Numbered from the stretch's first letter, positions 1 to 7,371 are shown. The stretch is DNA of 22,366 nucleotides from Chloroflexota bacterium (GCA_016200675.1 JACQEH010000142.1:1-22366); one strand, 5' to 3'. Program-made: numbers and translations. The notes: a model not told the origin generated them from the letters alone.

Positions 1-3000
1 GGTGACGGTGACCCTCCGATCTCACGGATGGCGTCGCGACAACGGCGACTCTGGCTGTGAACAAGTTCGACATCGAGCCAGACCGTCTCCCCATCCTGCC
101 CGACGTAACCCGGAGAAGTCTCCTCGGAGAACGTCGGCTCAAACACCCTTCGGAGGAAGTACACCGTTTGATTCAGGGAGTTGAGGGCGGTTGTTGGTTC
201 GAGATCCGGCCAAATGGCATCCAGGACCTCTTCGCGTGTCGCTGCGAACCGACTCTTGGTGAGTAGGAGACATAGCAAAGCCAAGACCTTCCGACGTATC
301 GAGGACCCGTCGATGACTCGGGAACCGATCTGTATCTGCAACCGGCCCAAGTCCTCAATGTTCGCCGGCGATGCCAGCCGACGAGCAAGACTCCTCCCTG
401 CGGAAGCGGGATAGTGGAGGTTCTGCGACCCGCGTCCGTGTCGCCTGAGGAGTGCGACGTCCTTGGTTTCACCGACTTCGTCGAGAAGGGCTGCCGCTTC
501 CGCCTGGGGCCGATCACGCAGCGTTGCTACTACTCGCCTGAGACTCGGACGCCACCTCTCAGACCGCAGGTGAGCCTCCGCCCGAATCAGGTCGAGAGTG
601 TGGTCGTCCAGCCAGTCCAGCCTTGAGGTCAGGAGATCCGCCGCCATTGATAGCGTCGCGGGGTCGCGCTCGCCCGCCTCTCTCGTCGCCTTTGGAAGTT
701 CGTCTCGATCCTCGACCGCTGCCAATATTCCTGCCACTCGGGCCCAGAGTGCCGCGCCCTGCCTGGTCGCCAGCGCAAGTGCCTGGTGAGCGGGGACGTC
801 GAAGTCAGATCTACCAGCCGCCCACTTGGCAAACCCTAGAGCCAGAAGCCGACGTGACTCAAACGCGGCCCCAGATCGCAGGGTCCCGAGCCTGAGCCGA
901 CTCGCCAATCGCTCAGCTAGATCGGTATCGCCGATCGTGATCAAAGCGTGGATCTTTGGGACTATCGCCTGTTCGCCTGCGTCCGTCATTTTCGTGATCG
1001 CGTCATCCGCCACCCGTAGTCGTCGCAGCGCGGTGTCGGGGTCGCCGTAAAAGGCTTCGATCTCACCCGCCTCGTACGCGATCTCGACCTGTTGATCGCC
1101 TCTCCCACGTTGGTCAGACTCGGCAATCTGCGCGCGCGCGGTGTCGAGGGCGCCGAGATGGGCCAGAGACCACGCGCGAAGGAGTTGAGCGGAGATCAAC
1201 TCTCCGCCAGCTGAGCTGCTCTGAAGCAGAGCAATGGCGTCGTCAGCGACCTCGCGAGCCGCAGGAGCATCGCCCTGGGCTTTGAGCAGGTACCCGAGGT
1301 TCGACAGTCCAACGCCGCGGTAGTGGCTGTGACGTTCCCTGTCGAAACCTTCGATCGCCGACGTGAGGGCGACCCGTGCCTCCTCCAAATCACCCTCCAG
1401 GGAGGTTGCATGGACGACTTGGAACGTCTGTGCCAGGCGGGCGACAACACTTCCCGGCTTGCTCCGCCCAATCGATTCGGCAAGCTCTGAAGCGCCGTCA
1501 ATGTCACCCGTGAGGATCCTCGCCGACATGAGCGTTATCGATGTCGAGTGGCTTGAGGAGTCCTCGGCGAATGCGGCCTCTGCCAGGTCGCGTCCAAGGC
1601 TGGCTTGACCCCGCTGCTGCGCGAGTCGGGATAGGACGACGAGGACGTTGGGGTCGGGCCGGTCGGTCGTGGGCAGGGCGGTGACCAGCTCTTCGGCGGC
1701 GGCGTAGCCGCCGGTCGCGAGGATCGTGTCAATCGAGGCGGCGAGGACGCGCCGGGCGTCGTCGAGGTCGCCGGCGGCCAGGTAGTGATGTCCGGCGATC
1801 CGCCAGTCGGTCGTCTCGGCGGCTGCGGCGACGGCCCGATGGATGGCGATCACGGCGTCGGCCCCGACAGACCGCCGCAGGCGGGCCTGGAGGAAGTCGC
1901 GGACGAGAGGGTGGGCCCGGACGTGGTCGCGTGAACCGGGACCGGTCCGGCTGAACAGGCCGAGCAACTCTCCCTCGGTGATCGCACGGCGAGTGGCGTC
2001 CGGCGTGGTGCCGGCTGCGACGCTGCCGAGGTGCGGCTCAACGATCTCGAGCAACGACGTCCGCATCAGGAATTGCTGCAGGTCGGAGGCCAGCTCCCCG
2101 ACCACTTCCTCGGCCAGGTAGTCATAGAGATCGCCTTCGGCGCCGTTCAGGGAACGGACGAAGGCCCGGATCTCGGTCTGGTTGCGATCCCGGATCGCGG
2201 CGCGCACCAGCTGCAGCGACGCGACCCAGCCCTCGGTTCGACGCGACAGCTCGGCGACGACTGAGGGCTCCAGGTTCAGCGCATACGTCTCGCGAAAGAG
2301 GCGCTCGGTCTCCTCGGGCGCAAATCGGAGGTCGGCGGTCCGAAGCTCGGCCAACTCGCCACGGGCACGAAGCCGCGCCAGTGGGAGGGACGGCGTCGTT
2401 CGACCGACCAGGACGATGCTCAACCGCTCGGGCGCGCGCGCCAGGAGCGCGCGGACGATCGCCCGCACTTCCTGTGAGTCGTCGACGAGATGGAAGTCGT
2501 CGAGGACGAGGGCCGCCGGCTCCGCCGGCAGGGTGGCGAGCTCGCGGATGAACGTCTCGAGGATGGCGTCCCGCGACGGGTTGGCAGCACTCGCCTCGCG
2601 GATGAGCGACTGCGTGGCCGGCGCGAAGTCGGGATCCCTGATCCGGAAGCCGGCGACGAGATGAGCAAGGAACCCGAGCCAGTCGCGGTCACCGCGATCC
2701 AGTCGATACCAGCAGACGCGCACGCGGGTTCGCCGGGTGAAGTCGGCCAGGAGCGTCGTCTTGCCGTAGCCGGCCTCGGCCAGGACGAGGACCACCCGGC
2801 GATGGATCTTGACCTGGAGCCAGTCGAGCAGGCGATCGCGCGCCAGCGTCTCGTCGCGGAGTGGCGGGGCCTGGACCTTGTCGAGCTGGACGGGGTAGTC
2901 GGACACGTGCCCGAGCAGTCCTCCCGAACCCTCCATCGGCGCGACGAACGCCGGTCGACCCGGTCCCACGGGGACCCCGGCGCGAACGGCTGGGCTGCCC

Positions 3001-3092
3001 ATCGGCAGTTCCGGGGCACGGGTCCCGGGGTCGGGCCGCGCGAACGATACGGAGGTGCGGGACGGGGTGTCAATGTCCGGCATGGCCCGCAT
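1..3092 (-). CDS. STAND-ATPase/TPR transcriptional regulator with C-terminal winged helix (partial, runs off left edge)
   Basis: An uninterrupted minus-strand frame runs from ATG 3092 (alternative ATG 3086) past the left edge, at least 1,030 codons. A MalT/STAND-type P-loop, AEAGYGKTT, is at about residues 106-114 with its lysine codon at 2762-2760. Walker B-like LVLDDFHLV follows, then a long Leu/Ala-rich helical region typical of TPR arrays. Residues from about 915 (LGRLQIQIG..., ...AIWPDLEP..., ...VYFLRRVFEP) match the OmpR/SARP winged helix that precedes BTAD domains. ATPase-TPR-winged helix reverses the usual AfsR order. It is probably a signal-integrating transcription activator; its ligand and targets are unknown. 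A BTAD domain may lie beyond the edge. No clear Shine-Dalgarno supports either start. Third-position GC drops from about 85% or more in the ATPase part to about 70% in the C-terminal half (hand counts of short samples). Four TCGAG direct repeats lie just upstream. Confidence 0.85.
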   Translation of the reverse strand, partial: MRAMPDIDTPSRTSVSFARPDPGTRAPELPMGSPAVRAGVPVGPGRPAFVAPMEGSGGLLGHVSDYPVQLDKVQAPPLRDETLARDRLLDWLQVKIHRRVVLVLAEAGYGKTTLLADFTRRTRVRVCWYRLDRGDRDWLGFLAHLVAGFRIRDPDFAPATQSLIREASAANPSRDAILETFIRELATLPAEPAALVLDDFHLVDDSQEVRAIVRALLARAPERLSIVLVGRTTPSLPLARLRARGELAELRTADLRFAPEETERLFRETYALNLEPSVVAELSRRTEGWVASLQLVRAAIRDRNQTEIRAFVRSLNGAEGDLYDYLAEEVVGELASDLQQFLMRTSLLEIVEPHLGSVAAGTTPDATRRAITEGELLGLFSRTGPGSRDHVRAHPLVRDFLQARLRRSVGADAVIAIHRAVAAAAETTDWRIAGHHYLAAGDLDDARRVLAASIDTILATGGYAAAEELVTALPTTDRPDPNVLVVLSRLAQQRGQASLGRDLAEAAFAEDSSSHSTSITLMSARILTGDIDGASELAESIGRSKPGSVVARLAQTFQVVHATSLEGDLEEARVALTSAIEGFDRERHSHYRGVGLSNLGYLLKAQGDAPAAREVADDAIALLQSSSAGGELISAQLLRAWSLAHLGALDTARAQIAESDQRGRGDQQVEIAYEAGEIEAFYGDPDTALRRLRVADDAITKMTDAGEQAIVPKIHALITIGDTDLAERLASRLRLGTLRSGAAFESRRLLALGFAKWAAGRSDFDVPAHQALALATRQGAALWARVAGILAAVEDRDELPKATREAGERDPATLSMAADLLTSRLDWLDDHTLDLIRAEAHLRSERWRPSLRRVVATLRDRPQAEAAALLDEVGETKDVALLRRHGRGSQNLHYPASAGRSLARRLASPANIEDLGRLQIQIGSRVIDGSSIRRKVLALLCLLLTKSRFAATREEVLDAIWPDLEPTTALNSLNQTVYFLRRVFEPTFSEETSPGYVGQDGETVWLDVELVHSQSRRCRDAIREIGGSPS

Positions 3093-3149
3093 GGTGGCGA
3101 GCGGCGCTCACCGGCCGATTAGCTGCGATGCCCGGGCCGGCCGCCCGCA

Positions 3150-3193
3150 GCCGGCCTCGACTCGACCTCGACTCGGCCTCGACTCGACCTCGA
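3150..3193 (-). promoter_or_regulatory. Four 11-bp TCGAG direct repeats, candidate SARP-type operator
   Basis: Read on the minus strand, four consecutive 11-bp units start at 3193, 3182, 3171 and 3160: TCGAGGTCGAG, TCGAGGCCGAG, TCGAGGTCGAG, TCGAGGCCGGC. The array ends 57 nt before ATG 3092 of the regulator and begins 10 nt after the dodecin stop. SARP-family winged helices such as DnrI and ActII-ORF4 are known to bind TCGAG-type heptamers repeated every 11 or 22 bp. Because the downstream gene encodes that kind of winged helix, autoregulation is a reasonable inference. A simple low-complexity repeat cannot be excluded. Confidence 0.5.
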
Positions 3194-3202
3194 GCCGGGG
3201 AG

Positions 3203-3406
3203 TCAGCCCTCGTATTCGAAGCCGATCTTGATCTCGACGCGGTACTCCACGATCTCGCCGTCTTCGACCGCAGCGGTCGACTTCACGACCTCGACGGTCT
3301 TGATGTTGCGGACCGTCCGCGAGGCGGTCGCGACGGCCTGGCGAGCGGCGTCGCTCCACGAGTTCGGGCTCGTCCCGACCATCTCCCGGATGATGATGAC
3401 GCCCAC
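3203..3406 (-). CDS. Dodecin family flavin-binding protein
   Basis: The 67-residue product is full length for dodecins (about 65-70 aa). These are small proteins that assemble as hollow dodecamers and store or buffer flavins in the cytosol. Hallmarks are visible: GTSPNSWSDAARQAV near residues 11-25 (the tryptophan that stacks on flavin is here), SRTVRNIKTVEVV in the centre, and the C-terminal VEYRVEIKIGFEYEG strand. A strong AGGAGG ribosome-binding site lies 5 nt before ATG 3406. A TAGACT -10-like hexamer on the minus strand (3451-3446) suggests its own promoter with a leader of roughly 30 nt. It sits between the zinc-ribbon gene and the large regulator on the same strand; neither neighbour explains its role. 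Confidence 0.93.
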   Translation of the reverse strand: MGVIIIREMVGTSPNSWSDAARQAVATASRTVRNIKTVEVVKSTAAVEDGEIVEYRVEIKIGFEYEG

Positions 3407-3445
3407 GCGAACCTCCTCGGGTCGTGCTGCTGCCTGGTTCGAGGC

Positions 3446-3451
3446 AGTCTA
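3446..3451 (-). promoter_or_regulatory. Candidate -10 hexamer (TAGACT) for dodecin
   Basis: TAGACT on the minus strand, about 39 nt upstream of the dodecin start. The same hexamer occurs in the right orientation before three other genes in the window (6478, 7372, 15617). No convincing -35 element was found. Confidence 0.4.
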
Positions 3452-3545
3452 GGCCGAGCGGTCGTCCGGGAAAGGGTGCGGTCCCCGCGGCCGGGTGTCC
3501 TGCCCTCAGGCCGTGCCCGGTTCGAACCGAGACGTGCCCCGGAGG

Positions 3546-3857
3546 TCAGGCGCCCGCAGGCGCCTGGGCGGGCGCGATGAGCCCGGCCCGCACCTTGTCG
3601 AAGCACGAGCTGCAGTACACCGGCCGATCGGACCGTGGCGCGAAGGGCACCTTGGCCTGCTCGCCGCAGACGCCGCAGATCGCGGCGTGATACACGCGGG
3701 TCCCAGGATCGCGCGCCTGGCGAGCCGCGGCGCGGCACGTCCCGCAACGCAGAGGCTCGTGGATCAGGCCCTTCTCGGCGAAGAACCGCTGCTCGCCCGC
3801 CGAGAAGACGAAGTCGTCACCGCAGTCCTTGCACTGCAGCGGTCGGTCGCTGAACAA
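3546..3857 (-). CDS. Double zinc-ribbon protein (zinc-ribbon domain-containing)
   Basis: A 103-residue cytosolic protein with two four-cysteine knuckles. The first is CKDCGDDFVFSAGEQRFF...LRCGTC near residues 8-35, matching the 'probable zinc-ribbon' family by its FVFSAGEQ-FFAEKGL core. The second is CGVCGEQAKVPFAP...RPVYCSSC near residues 63-87. I place the start at TTG 3857 because a perfect AGGAGG (plus strand 3867-3872) lies 9 nt upstream; longer in-frame starts would add a low-complexity Arg/Ala stretch with no cysteines. The tail is Ala/Pro-rich. Family function is not established; nucleic-acid or protein binding is the usual guess. It lies downstream of dnaB on the same strand with 243 bp between them. 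Confidence 0.85.
   Translation of the reverse strand: MFSDRPLQCKDCGDDFVFSAGEQRFFAEKGLIHEPLRCGTCRAAARQARDPGTRVYHAAICGVCGEQAKVPFAPRSDRPVYCSSCFDKVRAGLIAPAQAPAGA
3548..3565 (-). terminator. GC-rich hairpin over the zinc-ribbon stop codon
   Basis: AGGCGCC and GGCGCCT form a perfect 7-bp stem with a 4-nt loop (3555-3558), just inside the 3' end of the zinc-ribbon gene. There is no T-tract after it in the minus direction, so intrinsic termination is uncertain. Confidence 0.3.
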
Positions 3858-3919
3858 CGTCGAGAGCCTCCTGCTTGCCCGATCGTCGGCGGCCCGCCGG
3901 GCGCGACGCACCGAAGATC

Positions 3920-3940
3920 GGACAGGGCGTGGCCCTGTCC
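3920..3940. other. Perfect 9-bp hairpin in the dnaB / zinc-ribbon gap
   Basis: GGACAGGGC-GTG-GCCCTGTCC is a perfect inverted repeat with a 3-nt loop. It lies 63 nt upstream of the zinc-ribbon TTG start and 160 nt past the dnaB stop. It could act as a dnaB terminator (no T-tract), a leader structure, or a dimeric operator. Confidence 0.4.
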
Positions 3941-4100
3941 CGGAGGCGGCTCTGCGCGCGCTCGGCTGGCCGGACGAGATCGCCCGGGTCAACCCTGCAG
4001 GCAGGATAGCCAGCGGAATCCCGCCATGCGCACCGAATCCGCACTGGCCCGCGGGACGGAACGCGGAATCCGAGGGCCGTCAGGGCTGCCCGACTCCGCC

Positions 4101-5447
4101 TCAGGCCTCGGCGTACCGCTGGCCGGCGTAACTCTGGAAGCGCGTCTGGCTCTTCTTGAACCACAGCTGGATGTCGCCGGTCGGGCCGTTGCGATGCTTG
4201 GCGAGCTTGACGTTGATGACCTCGCCGTCGGTGTCCGTGTCCTCGCCGGGCTTGTCCTTCTCGCGCCACAGGAAGACGACGAGGTCGGCGTCCTGCTCGA
4301 TGGCGCCGGACTCGCGGAGGTCGGACAGGCGCGGCTCCTTGGACTCGCGCATCTCCGGCTGGCGCGACAGCTGGGAGAGGGCGATCACCGGAACGGAGAG
4401 CTCGCGGGCGAGGGCCTTGAGGCCGCGGGAGATCTCACTGACCTCCTGGACGCGGTTGCTGTCCCGGTTGGTGGTGGTGGCCTGCATGAGCTGGAGGTAG
4501 TCGACGATGACGAGATCGAGCCCGGCCTCGGCCTGGAGGCGACGGGCCTTGGTCCGGAGCTCCATCGAGGTGATGTTCGGCGTGTCGTCGATGTAGACGG
4601 GTGCCTCGGACAGGTCGTTCATGGCGGGCGCGATGCGGGCGAAGTCCATCTCCTCGAGGAATCCGGTCCGGAGCCGCTTCGAATCGATGTTGGCGACGCT
4701 CGAGAGGAGGCGCAGGACGAGCTGTTCCTTGCTCATCTCGAGGCTGAAGACGCCGACGCTCCTGCGCTCGCGGACGGCGGCGAACTCGGCGATGTTGAGG
4801 GCGAAGCTCGTCTTGCCGACCGACGGCCTGGCCGCCACGACGATGAGGTCGCTCTTCTGGAAGCCCGTGGTCAGGGCGTCGAGGTCCGGGAACCCTGACG
4901 TGATCCCGCTGAGCTCGCCCCGATGGGCGTGCAGGTAGTCGAGGCGGTCGTAGGCCGAGTGAAGGAGGTCCTTGAGCTGGCTGAATCCGACGGTGATCCG
5001 CCGGTTGGAGACCTGGAAGAGCTCAGATTCGGCGCGGTCGATGGCTTCCTGGATCTCGGCCGGGTCCTCGTAGCCGATGCCGGCGATCTTGCCGGCCGCG
5101 CCGATCAGGTTCCGGAGGACCGCCTTGCGCTCGACGATCCGGGCGTACTGCGCGGCATGGACCGCAGTCGGTGTCTGATTCGAGAGGGTGGAGAGATAGC
5201 TGCGACCACCGGTGCCCTCGAGGTCGCACTTGCGCTCGAGGGTCTCGGACACGGTGACGATGTCCACCGGCTCCCGTCGCTCGAAGAGGTCGAGCATGGC
5301 CCGGTAGATGGTGCCGTGGGCCTGCCGGTAGAAGTCCTCCGGGCGGAGGAACTCGGCCACCTCGATGATGGTCTCGCGATCGATGAGGATCGCGCCGAGC
5401 ACGGACTGCTCGGCCTCGAGGCTCTGGGGCGGCAGGCGATCGATCAC
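4101..5447 (-). CDS. dnaB: Replicative DNA helicase DnaB
   Basis: Hexameric helicase that unwinds DNA at the replication fork. The 448-aa length is normal for DnaB. The N-terminal domain (about residues 5-105) has PPQSLEAEQSVLGAIL and YRQAHGTIYRAM. The RecA-like domain has Walker A ARPSVGKTS (residues 206-214), FSLEMSKEQL (234-243), Walker B LDLVIVDYLQLM (310-321), and the downstream LSQLSRQPE and LRESGAIEQDAD motifs. The start is GTG 5447, opening MIDRLPPQS, with a weak GGAG upstream. No intein is present. In many bacteria dnaB follows rplI; here rplI lies about 2.5 kb away on the opposite strand. The upstream gap toward lexA carries DnaA-box-like nonamers and a duplicated 40-bp segment that may affect dnaB expression (inference). 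Confidence 0.98.
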   Translation of the reverse strand: MIDRLPPQSLEAEQSVLGAILIDRETIIEVAEFLRPEDFYRQAHGTIYRAMLDLFERREPVDIVTVSETLERKCDLEGTGGRSYLSTLSNQTPTAVHAAQYARIVERKAVLRNLIGAAGKIAGIGYEDPAEIQEAIDRAESELFQVSNRRITVGFSQLKDLLHSAYDRLDYLHAHRGELSGITSGFPDLDALTTGFQKSDLIVVAARPSVGKTSFALNIAEFAAVRERRSVGVFSLEMSKEQLVLRLLSSVANIDSKRLRTGFLEEMDFARIAPAMNDLSEAPVYIDDTPNITSMELRTKARRLQAEAGLDLVIVDYLQLMQATTTNRDSNRVQEVSEISRGLKALARELSVPVIALSQLSRQPEMRESKEPRLSDLRESGAIEQDADLVVFLWREKDKPGEDTDTDGEVINVKLAKHRNGPTGDIQLWFKKSQTRFQSYAGQRYAEA

Positions 5448-5517
5448 GGCAGGCTGAATCTCCGTCTGGGAAGTGTCAGCTCCAGTGTCACGGCGGAACG
5501 GCGCGCCAACCAGTGGC

Positions 5518-5592
5518 TTATCCCCGGCTTCGTTTGCAGTGCACCGAATGGCGTGGACGGAGCCTCAACCGCTGTGGATTACCTGTGGATGA
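5518..5592. promoter_or_regulatory. Cluster of DnaA-box-like nonamers upstream of dnaB
   Basis: In about 75 bp there are three relatives of the DnaA box TTWTNCACA or its complement: TTATCCCCG at 5518-5526, TGTGGATTA at 5573-5581 and TGTGGATGA at 5584-5592. Neither TGTGGAT site is perfect; each has one mismatch from consensus when read as its complement. There is no dnaA gene and no AT-rich unwinding element in the window, so I call it only a possible DnaA-responsive region. Confidence 0.35.
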
Positions 5593-5665
5593 GCTGGCCG
5601 CGGCGACGTGGCGCCGTCAGGCCAATGGATGAGCTGGCCGCGGCGACGTGGCGCCGTCAGGCCAA
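5586..5665. repeat. Perfect 40-bp tandem duplication between dnaB and lexA
   Basis: Positions 5586-5625 and 5626-5665 are identical 40-bp units, each beginning TGGATGAGCTGG and ending CGTCAGGCCAA. The second unit runs directly into the 92-bp dispersed element (5651-5742). The 309-bp gap 5448-5756 holds no gene that I can support; besides this duplication it carries the DnaA-box-like sites and the dispersed element. Confidence 0.95.
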
Positions 5666-5742
5666 GGCGGAGGCGAGCACCTGAGTGAGCGCACCCGCGG
5701 TGCGTGAGCGAAGGCGCGGAGCCGACAACGCCGGCATGGCGG
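5651..5742 (-). repeat. 92-bp dispersed element, copy A (3' of lexA)
   Basis: Read on the minus strand this segment aligns without gaps to 10671-10762 on the plus strand; by hand count 78 of 92 positions match (about 85%). Its centre is a hairpin CGCACC-CGC-GGTGCG (5690-5704). It begins 14 nt after the lexA stop codon and has the same orientation as lexA, so it would lie in the lexA 3' untranslated region. It could be a terminator, an RNA element or a small REP-like repeat. Confidence 0.8.
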
Positions 5743-5756
5743 ATGCCAGGGCGCCG

Positions 5757-6407
5757 CTAATCAAGCCGCCTGATAACCCCGATCAACTTGCCCTGGATCC
5801 GAACGTCCGGGTAGATCTGCGGCGGATACGCCGCGTTCGCCGGCTGGAGTCGAACGTGGTCCTTCTCGCGGAAGAAGGTCTTCAGCGTGACGGCGTTCTC
5901 CTCGACCTGGGCGACGACGATGTCACCGTTGCGGGCCGTGTTCTGCGGGCGGATCAGGACGAAGTCCCCATCAGCGATGTGCGCGTCGATCATGGAATCG
6001 CCGCGAACCCGGAGGACGTAGGCGTCGCCGCTCGGGGCGAGGATCTCGGGGATGGCCATGGTCTCGCTGGCGTCCTGGTAGGCCTCGATCGGTCCGCCGG
6101 CGGCGATCTCGCCGATGATCGGCACGACGTGGGCATCCGCGGCCGTCGACTGCGGCACGAGCTCGCTCGAGAGCCCGAGCGACAGCGCCGCGGTGGGCGT
6201 CAGGCGGATCGCCCGCGACTGGGCCGCCCCTCGTTCGAGGTAGCCGTCCTTCTCGAGGATCTGGAGGTAATGGTGGACGGCCGACGTGGAGTTGAGCCCC
6301 ACGGCGCGCCCGATCTCCCGGACGGATGGCGGAAAGCCCCGTGCGCGGATGGTGCCGGCGATGTGGTTGAGGATCTTCAGCTTGCGGTCGGCGTCATGCC
6401 TGGTCAT
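5757..6407 (-). CDS. lexA: SOS repressor LexA
   Basis: Transcriptional repressor of the SOS DNA-damage regulon, inactivated by RecA-stimulated self-cleavage. At 216 aa it is normal length. The N-terminal winged helix has FPPSVREIGRAVGLNSTSAVHHYLQILEKDGYL (about residues 25-57). The S24 peptidase part shows the Ala103-Gly104 cleavage site in EIAAGGPIEA, nucleophile Ser138 in RGDSMI and general base Lys176 in AVTLKTFF. ATG 6407 was chosen because AGGAGG lies 4 nt upstream and all homology begins there; the frame stays open further upstream but is only the complement of the promoter and the divergent hydrolase. A LexA box sits between a perfect -35 and a good -10, indicating autoregulation. It is divergent from the hydrolase gene. 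Confidence 0.98.
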   Translation of the reverse strand: MTRHDADRKLKILNHIAGTIRARGFPPSVREIGRAVGLNSTSAVHHYLQILEKDGYLERGAAQSRAIRLTPTAALSLGLSSELVPQSTAADAHVVPIIGEIAAGGPIEAYQDASETMAIPEILAPSGDAYVLRVRGDSMIDAHIADGDFVLIRPQNTARNGDIVVAQVEENAVTLKTFFREKDHVRLQPANAAYPPQIYPDVRIQGKLIGVIRRLD

Positions 6408-6432
6408 TGGGCCTCCTGGGGCGACTCCGTGC

Positions 6433-6460
6433 ATCATACCGAACGGGCGTTCGATGTCAA
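6433..6460 (-). promoter_or_regulatory. lexA promoter with embedded SOS box
   Basis: On the minus strand TTGACA (6460-6455) is followed after 16 bp by TATGAT (6438-6433), a near-consensus sigma-70-type promoter. The spacer contains CGAACGGGCGTTCG (6440-6453), a perfect match to the Gram-positive LexA box CGAAC-RNRY-GTTCG. LexA bound here would block RNA polymerase directly. The box is 96 bp from the divergent hydrolase start and might affect that gene too. Confidence 0.92.
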
Positions 6461-6477
6461 CTCCCGGCCGGTGGGCG

Positions 6478-6483
6478 TAGACT
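6478..6483 (+). promoter_or_regulatory. Candidate -10 hexamer (TAGACT) for the alpha/beta hydrolase
   Basis: TAGACT lies 65 nt upstream of ATG 6549 in the correct orientation. It matches the hexamer found before dodecin, DUF1232 and the MFS gene. No clear -35 was seen. Confidence 0.35.
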
Positions 6484-6548
6484 CGGCGCCCGCCCGCCGG
6501 TTGCGTTCGGTTGCCGACGCACGAGGCCTCACCAGTCGAGGCGCGACC

Positions 6549-7358
6549 ATGCGTGGCTATCCCAGAAACCGGCTCACCGTCCGCCCGGACGACGAGGTCG
6601 TCCTGACGCGATCGACCCAATCCCGTGGGTACCGAATCAGCTTTGACGACGCGGGCGCCGGCCCGGCCATCGTCCTGATCCCCGGCGGCACGATGTCGGC
6701 AGGCGACTGGCGCGACGCGGGCTACGTTGACCATCTGGTCGGGTCGCACCGGGTCCTGAGCGTCGATCCCGTGGGTCTCGGGCAGAGCGACAAGCCCCAC
6801 GATCCCGGCGTGTATCGCCTGCCCGACGTCGCAACCGACATCGTGGCGGTCATGGACGCGGCCGGCGTCGATCGAGCTGTCTTGTGGGGCTACTCGTACG
6901 GCGCGAGCGTTGCCGGTGCGGTCGCGGTCCAGTACCCCGACCGCGTCAGTGGCGTGATCTTCCACGATGGGTTGCCCGGCGTGCTTGCCGACGACGCCCC
7001 CGACCTCGACGCCGAGGCGCTGATGCGGGGCGATTGGTCGAGACTCTGGGACGGGCCGGCCTTCACATTCTCCGCAGCGGACCGCCGCTACGACGAGGCC
7101 TTCAACGACCCGCGAGCCATCGGGGCCATGTGGCTCGGCGAGCGGCGATCGGGTTCAACGGCCGATCTCGCCCGAATTTCGGTCCCGACGTTGGTGATGA
7201 AAGGACGGAAAGGCGGTGCAGCCGACGTGCCCGAGTCGATCGACGCGCTCGGCGTCGCTGTCGAGTTCCTGTCCGACTGCGATCACCTCGAAGCCTTCTC
7301 GCGGGTCGACCTTGTCCTGCCGATCGCCCTTGGGTTCCTGGCTTCACGGGGGCTGTAG
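6549..7358 (+). CDS. Alpha/beta-fold hydrolase
   Basis: The 269-aa protein is a typical single-domain alpha/beta hydrolase. Visible motifs are the oxyanion-hole region IPGGTMSAGDWR (about residues 44-55), the nucleophile elbow GYSYG with Ser116, and catalytic His246 in CDHLEAF; the acid is probably the aspartate near PTLVMKGRKGGAAD. No signal peptide is seen, so it is likely cytosolic. Substrate cannot be told from sequence; esterase, lactonase and haloperoxidase-like enzymes share this layout. The start is ATG 6549, with GAGG 8 nt before it; the long open frame upstream is only the complement of lexA. It is divergent from lexA with the SOS box between them, so DNA-damage regulation is possible but unproven. 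Confidence 0.85.
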   Translation: MRGYPRNRLTVRPDDEVVLTRSTQSRGYRISFDDAGAGPAIVLIPGGTMSAGDWRDAGYVDHLVGSHRVLSVDPVGLGQSDKPHDPGVYRLPDVATDIVAVMDAAGVDRAVLWGYSYGASVAGAVAVQYPDRVSGVIFHDGLPGVLADDAPDLDAEALMRGDWSRLWDGPAFTFSAADRRYDEAFNDPRAIGAMWLGERRSGSTADLARISVPTLVMKGRKGGAADVPESIDALGVAVEFLSDCDHLEAFSRVDLVLPIALGFLASRGL

Positions 7359-7371
7359 CGGCTGGCACTGG

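Noticed and set aside
2420..3073. 217-codon Arg/Ser-rich minus-strand frame
   Set aside because: It is the out-of-frame shadow of the large regulator; the neighbouring frame contains the P-loop and Walker B motifs.
3150..3193. CRISPR-like array
   Set aside because: The units are 11-bp, directly abutting and without spacers; no cas genes are nearby.
3518..3529. CGGTTCGAACCG resembles a tRNA T-arm
   Set aside because: On neither strand do the T-stem, acceptor stem and anticodon arm fold together; it is just a 12-bp palindrome in the gap before dodecin.
3858..3992. Longer start for the zinc-ribbon protein at 3992
   Set aside because: It adds a low-complexity Arg/Ala stretch without cysteines, whereas TTG 3857 has a perfect AGGAGG 9 nt upstream.
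3495..4898. 467-codon plus-strand frame opposite dnaB and the zinc-ribbon gene
   Set aside because: It is the complement of two conserved genes and has no domain or credible ribosome-binding site.
6408..6965. N-terminal extension of LexA by 186 codons
   Set aside because: The extension crosses the lexA promoter and SOS box and is the complement of the hydrolase gene; AGGAGG marks ATG 6407.
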